From: Saccoglossus kowalevskii
Taxonomy: Eukaryota; Hemichordata; Enteropneusta; Harrimaniidae
Direction: 5' to 3'
Assembly: GCF_000003605.2 (NCBI RefSeq)
Contig: NW_003156242.1
Span: 169,302 to 180,780 of the forward strand
Length of the DNA stretch: 11,479 nucleotides
Shown: positions 7,329 through 11,479 of the stretch, one piece after another
Numbering within the stretch: position 1 is the stretch's first letter
Layout: every line of letters begins with the position of its first letter
Notes under the pieces: generated by a model
The model's input: only the letters and a program-made list of their open reading frames with translations
Told to the model about the DNA's origin: nothing
Database searches by the model: none
Made by a program: the position numbers and the translations under genes

Positions 7329-7525
7329 GTAGAGTTAATTTATACATATTTCAGCTTTGCTATTCAAATTTTAAAAATATTTGACATGATTGGTTCACAG
7401 TAGTCATGTGATTGCTTTGTTGCTTAAATTGCTATGCATCATGGGAACTTTTATATGAGTTTCAGTGATAGTTTTTAGTCCCCGTTCGGACGCATTCCCA
7501 AAACAGGGACTTATGTTTTGACCTC

Positions 7526-7592
7526 CGTGTGTGCGTGTGTGCTTGTGTGTGTGCGTGCGTGCGTGCGTGCGTGTGTGTGTGTGTGTGCGTGC
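7526..7592. repeat. (TG)n/(TGCG)n microsatellite
   Basis: Alternating purine-pyrimidine tract of GTGTGTGC, GCGTGCGT and GTGTGTGT words. It is a typical Z-DNA-prone simple repeat and part of the composite element around it. The Cys/Val-rich frame that crosses it is an artefact. Confidence 0.93.
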
Positions 7593-7689
7593 TTCCGGAC
7601 CTGTATCTTAGAAATGCCTGGACCAATCACAATCAAACTTCACACATACATCATACATGATATTGTACATATGCACGTCATTGTTTTAC

Positions 7690-8445
7690 GATTCGATCAA
7701 GATGCCGAATGGCGGCCATTTTGTGTTAAAAAATCTAAAAATCCAGCTTTCTCAGCTATTTACAGATGGATTTTGTTCAAACTTGGTATGTACATTAGAC
7801 ATTATGGGACCTTGATGCAAATAATTTTGTTTTTTAGATAAGATTCAAAATGGCCGACTGGCGGCCATTTTGTTTTAATGAATGTGGTTCTCGTGCCATA
7901 TCTCTGACTTGCTTTCACTGATTATGTTCAAATTTTAAATATTCATTATACATCATGTCATAGATAGACAGATACATTGGTTTGACGATTCTATTCAAAA
8001 TGGCCAAATGGTGGCCATTTTTGTGCTAAAAAATTATCAAATATCAAGCATTTCTGGCATTTATGGATGGATTTCGTTCAAATTTGGTACATATATTAAT
8101 TAGACATTACAGGTTCCTAATGCACATCATTTATTTTTCAGGTCGGATTCAAAATGGCTGTCTGGCGGCCATTTTGTTTTAATGAATGGGCTTCTAGGCT
8201 TCCATATCTCAGACTTGTTTTGACTGATTATTTTCAAATTTTAAATATTCATTATACATCATGTCATAGATATACAGATATATTGGTTTGACGATTCTAT
8301 TCAAAATGGCCGAATGGTAGTCATTTTTGTGCTAACAAATCATCAAATATCAAGCATTTCTGGCATTTATGGATGGATTTCGTTCAAACTTGGTACGTAC
8401 ATTAGACATTACGGGTTCCTCCTTATTCAAAATGGCTGATTTTGA
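7690..8445 (+). repeat. ~305-bp tandem repeat made of ~150-bp halves, each with an AAAATGGCC hairpin
   Basis: The motif (A)AAATGGC(C) begins at about 7699 (altered to AAGATGCC), 7847, 7997, 8151, 8303 and 8429. Spacings are 148, 150, 154, 152 and 126 bp. Positions 7847-7871 and 7997-8021 are inverted repeats: AAAATGGCC, a 7-base loop, GGCCATTTT. Alternate halves are the most alike: those after 7997 and 8303 share TTTCTGGCATTTATGGATGG, and those after 7847 and 8151 share AAATATTCATTATACATCAT. The real repeating unit is therefore a ~305-bp pair of diverged halves. Confidence 0.9.
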
Positions 8446-8870
8446 ATGCTGTTCCAGAGCAATATCTCTCAATATGGACAAGTACTTGTTTGACAATCAG
8501 ATCCAAATGTCAATCATTTTAATGTTAAAAAATCCTATTCCTGACATGGTTATATTCCAGCCATATTACTATAAACAAATTTTACTATTTATCTTAAATT
8601 TGATAACCAACAGGGACTGTGCCATTCATGGCTTGTTATTTTATAACTTAGAGTCTTTAAAGTTTCTTAACAAATATTTGACTAAGATGAGTAGCCAAAT
8701 TTGCATATTGCAATAACGTATTCTGTCGCAAAAAAAAAACTGGTAATATTTCATTGGAAGGTCTGCAAATTTGCGAATTTTAGTATATAATGATTTATTA
8801 TATCATGATTGATGTTATTTGAGCAGATACAGCATCTAAAAACATCAAATGTATGCGAGTATGGGGAGAG
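8446..8870. other. Decayed end of the repeat and plain intronic DNA
   Basis: The first bases (to about 8480) still resemble the GTGCCATATCTCT part of the 305-bp unit. The rest is AT-rich with an A-run at 8730-8738 and no recognisable gene. The 115-codon open frame at 8369-8716 begins inside the repeat and has no protein signature. Confidence 0.55.
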
Positions 8871-8909
8871 TACGCATGCGCAGTTACAAGAGTGATGCGG
8901 CCATTTTTT
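8871..8909. promoter_or_regulatory. NRF1-like and YY1-like words in a CpG-richer patch
   Basis: TACGCATGCGCAGT (8871-8884) closely matches the NRF1 site (YGCGCATGCGCR type). Twelve bases on, GCGGCCATTTT (8897-8907) is a reversed YY1-like site (AAAATGGCCGC). These two factors often mark TATA-less animal promoters. The sequence to about 9130 is richer in CpG than its surroundings. Promoter activity is inferred; no transcript is known to me. Confidence 0.3.
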
Positions 8910-9136
8910 CAGTTTGACGAAAAGGCAGTACCCTTTCCGATTTTCATGAACGCAAGTTCAATTTCACTTTGTGCGTCATATTCATGAATAGACAAAATCG
9001 AAGACAGATGCCGTACAACTTTCTGCCAATCTTGATTTGTAAATGTTCTGGTTACATGTACAGTGTTCTCCTCGGGCCTGCGTCGCTTAGACAATAGCAG
9101 CGTAACTTTCGTTTCGCCCGCGATTCTGCAGTGTTT
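8909..9136 (-). CDS. Candidate minus-strand coding fragment of unknown family
   Basis: The minus strand is open for 75 codons between a TGA at 9137-9139 and a TGA at 8909-8911. The translation includes AGETKVTLLLSKRRRPEENT, TFTNQDWQKVVRHLSSIL and DAQSEIELAFMKIGKGTAF. Its composition is protein-like: charged and amphipathic, with a basic SKRRRP stretch that could be a nuclear signal, unlike the Ile/Phe/Leu-rich translations typical of this window. There is no ATG near the 5' end, so it could be an internal or terminal exon (CTGCAG precedes AATCGCGGG at about 9123-9128) or a decayed transposon or retrocopy fragment. I do not recognise the protein. It lies antisense within an intron of the phosphatase gene. 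Confidence 0.27.
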   Translation of the reverse strand, partial: KHCRIAGETKVTLLLSKRRRPEENTVHVTRTFTNQDWQKVVRHLSSILSIHEYDAQSEIELAFMKIGKGTAFSSN

Positions 9137-9164
9137 TCATCAGGTCTTTTAAGGGTATTGGGTC

Positions 9165-9222
9165 CGATACTGTTCTCTCTTTCCACGATACTGTTCTTTC
9201 TTTCCGCGATACTGTTTCCCTA
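9165..9222. repeat. 21-bp tandem repeat, about 2.7 copies
   Basis: CGATACTGTTCT(C/T)TCTTTCC starts at 9165 and 9186, and a shortened copy CGATACTGTTTCCC starts at 9207. The exact 21-bp period is plain; the array ends at about 9222. Confidence 0.85.
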
Positions 9223-9225
9223 AAG

Positions 9226-9972
9226 CTGGGCCGTTTCCAGGTCATTGTTTTGCAATGAACAATTCATGAACAATTCGTGTGAACTGATCAATCCTAACTT
9301 ATTATCTGGATACTCGTATTCACCTGCGGATACTTCGGCCTACTTTCAAGCATGAATAATAGAAGGAAATGAATGAATTTTTTTCAGTATCGTTCCAGAC
9401 TTTGCAGGAAATTTATATAATAATCACAGTGATCACTACTATTTGGTTTCACTACTATTGTTTTCGCATGGTTTCTATCTTACTCAAATAAAACGAAGCA
9501 GTTGATTCCTATTTTACTTAGTGTTTATTCTTGTTTGATATTTTTAAACAAAAATGCACTCATTAAACAAATAGTAAATATGTAAGTTTTTTGTTTTTGC
9601 CGAATGAGTACAAGGAAGACAAAATGGCGGTAGTTTTGTGTAGGGTCGATCACGATCTTCGGTTTGTATCAAAAGCATGTCTCACAAATGAAATATTTTT
9701 TTTTTGAGCGATAATTTGATAGCAATTAAACAAATTTCAATCGTTGGCATATGTAAGGGCTGGATCACTTACTTTCAAGGGCTCAAAGTCCGGACGAACA
9801 TTAAACTACGATGTTTTTATTTATCTGTTCTAGGTATGTTTACAGACTTTTTACTTGTACTATTTTGATGATTTAATTTCAAGAATCTGTCAAGGAAACA
9901 ATCTGTTGTTACTTTGCATTTTCACGTAGGTTTAATTTAGCAGATTTTACTTGTCAGCGAAAATAGCGAAAT
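9226..9972. other. Intronic DNA with scattered CpG-containing words, no recognisable gene
   Basis: Noted here are a YY1-like ACAAAATGGCGGTAG (9620-9634) with a 27-codon ATG frame from 9624 to 9707, and TTCAAGGGCTCAAAGTCCGG (about 9774-9793), which antisense reads RPDFEPLK before GTAAGT. Neither is long enough or familiar enough to call. The rest is AT-rich filler with a T-run around 9696-9705. Confidence 0.5.
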
Positions 9973-10485
9973 TTGCCCATTGCGTCAGGAAGATCTATCC
10001 TGATTTGCTGCACTGAAGTTAATTGCGTTTTTTACTACTCCATCGCTAATGACACTAATTATATTACATCTTGTTTTTCAAAATGCCCATATCAAAATCA
10101 TGTGTTTCCATATACAGTATGTCATAGATTCTCAGACATCTTGATCAATTTTATTGATGAATTGACCTACATGAAATTACATTCACTTATTAGGCAAAGC
10201 CTATACCTTTATAATACATGCTCTGATCACACGGGAGCTATTTACAGTTTAACTTTGATATTATCTCTGAATTTACAGTGGAAATTCGTGGGATCTGTGG
10301 GGAAAAGTCAAAGACAAAATGTCCAGCAATATCTTTGTTGTCGAAAGCTTTTGATTGTTCACAAACTCCTGATGCATAGCAATTTCTGCCATGATGTTGT
10401 TTCTGCAGGATTTGACCTGAAACAACGTACATCTGTGCATCTGTGCGTTACATTCATTAAAACTTCACACATACATCATATATAA
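9973..10485 (+). other. Unusually long open frame of unknown meaning (170 codons, no ATG at its start)
   Basis: This frame is the longest open stretch in the window. It begins at a TTG; the first ATG is near 10171 and would leave about 105 residues. The translation is Cys/His/Leu-rich and includes SHTGAIYSLTLILSLNL-type sequence (with CSDHTGAIYS), QWKFVGSVGKSQRQN and FCHDVVSAGFDLKQRT. The antisense strand is also open over 10238-10432, and a third antisense frame gives MAEIAMHQEFVNNQKLSTTK near 10400. Having several open frames suggests chance or a low-stop composition. Its 3' end runs into the dispersed repeat at 10460. I recognise no family and do not call it a gene. Confidence 0.2.
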
Positions 10486-10730
10486 TATTATTCATACACA
10501 TGTATGCACATCAATTTGTTTCACGACCTGATTCAAGATGGCCAAATGGTGGCCATTTTTCTTCTGAAAAATTATCAAAATCATGTATTTCTGGCATTCC
10601 GGATCTAAGCTTGGCTGTTTACCTATGGATTTTGTTCAAACTTGGTTCATACATTGGACATTATGAGACCTTGATGCACAACATTTTATTTTATAGATTA
10701 GATTCAAAATGGCTGACTGGTGGCCATGTT
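10460..10730 (+). repeat. Second, diverged copy of the AAAATGGCC-hairpin repeat
   Basis: It begins AACTTCACACATACATCAT, as at 7637. It carries AAGATGGCC...GGCCATTTT (10535-10559) and AAAATGGCTGACTGGTGGCCAT (10706-10727), and shares ATGGATTTTGTTCAAACTTGGT and GACCTTGATGCA with the copy around 7766-7818. One unit is present, about 2.8 kb downstream of the first array and in the same orientation. The open frame at 10500-10835 comes from this repeat: its translation shares ILFKLG with the frame at 7518-7841. Confidence 0.85.
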
Positions 10731-10840
10731 AATCAAAGGAAGTATTTAACACTTTTCATGGTGTCAGCAAGTCTCGTTAAAGCATATTTTGAAAGCTATC
10801 GACTTCGAATCACTCAGAGATATGTATTACTGTAAAATCT

Positions 10841-10990
10841 GTATTAGAAGCTGCGGCTTCTATTAAAATGGTACAATACAACACAGGGGATGCGGCTTCT
10901 ATTAGAGCATCTATACATATGTGAATTTGTGGTTCTCAATTATTCAAAAAGAATGGGTGCGACTTCTATTAGGGATGCGGCTTCTAATAC
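10841..10990. repeat. TGCGGCTTCTATTAG motif repeat, four copies, with a hairpin
   Basis: TGCGGCTTCTATTA(A/G) or a close variant occurs at 10852, 10891, 10958 (TGCGACTTCTATTAG) and 10976 (TGCGGCTTCTAATAC). The last two are directly tandem at 18 bp. The first is preceded by TATTAGAAGC (10842-10851), which pairs with GCTTCTATTA to form a near-perfect hairpin. It looks like the decayed remnant of a dispersed repeat. Confidence 0.7.
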
Positions 10991-11479
10991 AAATTTTACA
11001 GTACTCCAATATTACAACATTGCTCTAATTGTGAGTAATAACAGAACGAAAGGGTACAAACATGTTGCGTTGTGTCCCATGCATCTAAAATTTACGATAT
11101 TTTTTCTTGTCAAAGAATGAACCAAACAGCTCTTTTCCGATTTTCATGCAATTTAACAGATCTTTTACATGTATATTTTAATAAACAATATTTTTATTTT
11201 TAAGATTAACCCATAGAACTACAAAGTTCTATGATTAAATCCATTGTAAATGCCTGGTAAGAACAAACTTGGCATATAACCAAGGATGTCCTCTACTCAT
11301 TATAATGTCTAAAAATAATGGGTGGGCTTATTCACTTGAACAGGGGAAGTACAGTATTTGATAATGGTTTACTAGTTATGCTTATACATTGTCTATTTAA
11401 TATTCTGTTTATCATACTGTTATATGATTACTATAATAGGTAGACCATTGAAGGTCTTTCTTTACATGTGTCATTAAAG
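10991..11479. other. Intronic DNA to the window end
   Basis: AT-rich sequence with one TACATGTA (11166-11173) and the hairpin at 11212-11233. No exon matching the expected next PTP segment is seen. The 76-codon open frame at 10890-11120 is without recognisable content. Confidence 0.55.
11212..11233. repeat. Perfect 9-bp hairpin with a 4-base loop
   Basis: CATAGAACT, loop ACAA, AGTTCTATG: the arms are exact reverse complements. No T-run or other context suggests a function. Confidence 0.8.

Larger units (their letters stand above)
7477..8450 (+). repeat. Composite dispersed repeat: AGTCCCC...GGGACT head, TG/TGCG microsatellite, ~305-bp tandem body
   Basis: The block begins with AGTCCCC (7477-7483) facing GGGACT (7506-7511) as short inverted repeats, runs into the TG/TGCG microsatellite, then GCTTCCGGACCTGTATC and a body of roughly 2.5 units of ~300-306 bp. 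A related, diverged body recurs at 10460-10730. It therefore looks like a multi-copy genomic element of non-coding type. No transposase is visible and the family cannot be named from sequence alone. Confidence 0.7.
7329..11479 (+). other. Intron downstream of the ERGK exon (incomplete at window end)
   Basis: The donor is AAG|GTAGAG. At least 4151 bp follow without the next PTP exon; I looked for a KCVKYWP-type segment and did not find one. The intron is rich in dispersed and tandem repeats. A CpG-richer patch at 8870-9660 and two long open frames inside it are listed separately. Confidence 0.88.

Noticed and set aside
7518-7841. 107-codon open frame with Cys/Val-rich start
   Set aside because: It crosses the TG/TGCG microsatellite and then the dispersed repeat; its similarity to the frame at 10500-10835 (shared ILFKLG) is due to the two repeat copies.
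8369-8716. 115-codon open frame
   Set aside because: It begins inside the 305-bp repeat, has an AT-rich-DNA composition and no recognisable domain.
9624-9707. 27-codon ATG frame starting MAVVLCRVDHDLRF after ACAAAATGGCGG
   Set aside because: It is short, ends in a translated T-run without a donor site, and its start coincides with a YY1-like word common in this intron.
9774-9830. Antisense RPDFEPLK followed by GTAAGT, resembling an exon end
   Set aside because: A stop lies only a few codons upstream in the same frame and no acceptor fits, so there is too little for an exon.
10300-10440. Antisense MAEIAMHQEFVNNQKLSTTK frame
   Set aside because: Only about 39 residues from its ATG, unfamiliar, and overlapping two other open frames; it cannot be separated from chance.
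10500-10835. 111-codon open frame with WP and GGH residues
   Set aside because: It lies in the second copy of the hairpin repeat; the GGH and NGGHF residues are translated AATGGTGGCCATTTTT.

Overview
This is a non-coding-rich piece of an animal (metazoan) genome. It is not bacterial or viral. It is AT-rich, has long introns with GT...AG borders, several tandem and dispersed repeats, and only three short coding exons. All three lie on the + strand and belong to one gene, an SH2-domain protein tyrosine phosphatase of the SHP family (vertebrate PTPN11/SHP2 and PTPN6/SHP1, Drosophila corkscrew). The exons cover the N-terminal half of the catalytic domain: the end of the exon carrying the KNRY motif (1-44), the exon carrying DHTRV and YINANYI (3473-3549), and the exon carrying [14 protein letters not shown] and [11 protein letters not shown] (7176-7328). 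Seen from memory of human PTPN11, these are the equivalents of exons 7 (end), 8 and 9, and the intron positions and phases are nearly the same. The catalytic HCSAGIGRTG exon and the WPD exon are not in the window; they should lie downstream of 11479.

The rest is intron. Intron 1 (45-3472) holds a ~130-bp foldback element, a possible tRNA-derived SINE fragment, a GCGCCCTC-rich dispersed repeat, a triple POU-octamer-like tandem, a TATG microsatellite, and a 40-bp tandem repeat ending about 100 bp before the next exon. Intron 2 (3550-7175) is dominated by a ~1.8-kb minisatellite of 29-bp units (about 60 copies) with a ~287-bp higher-order repeat inside it. Intron 3 (7329 to the end of the window) holds a TG/TGCG microsatellite, a ~305-bp tandem repeat built from ~150-bp halves that each carry an AAAATGGCC...GGCCATTTT hairpin, a diverged second copy of it near 10.5 kb, a CpG-richer patch around 8.87-9.66 kb with NRF1-like and YY1-like words and a minus-strand open frame, and a TGCGGCTTCTATTAG repeat.

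The species cannot be fixed. Invertebrate-type introns, single SHP-like sequence characters shared with both vertebrate paralogues, and seven copies of the palindrome TACATGTA make a lophotrochozoan such as a mollusc my best guess, at low confidence. No operon, CRISPR, toxin system or other prokaryotic system is present. The observation that most deserves checking is a one-base frame mismatch between the first and second exons when the obvious splice sites are used.
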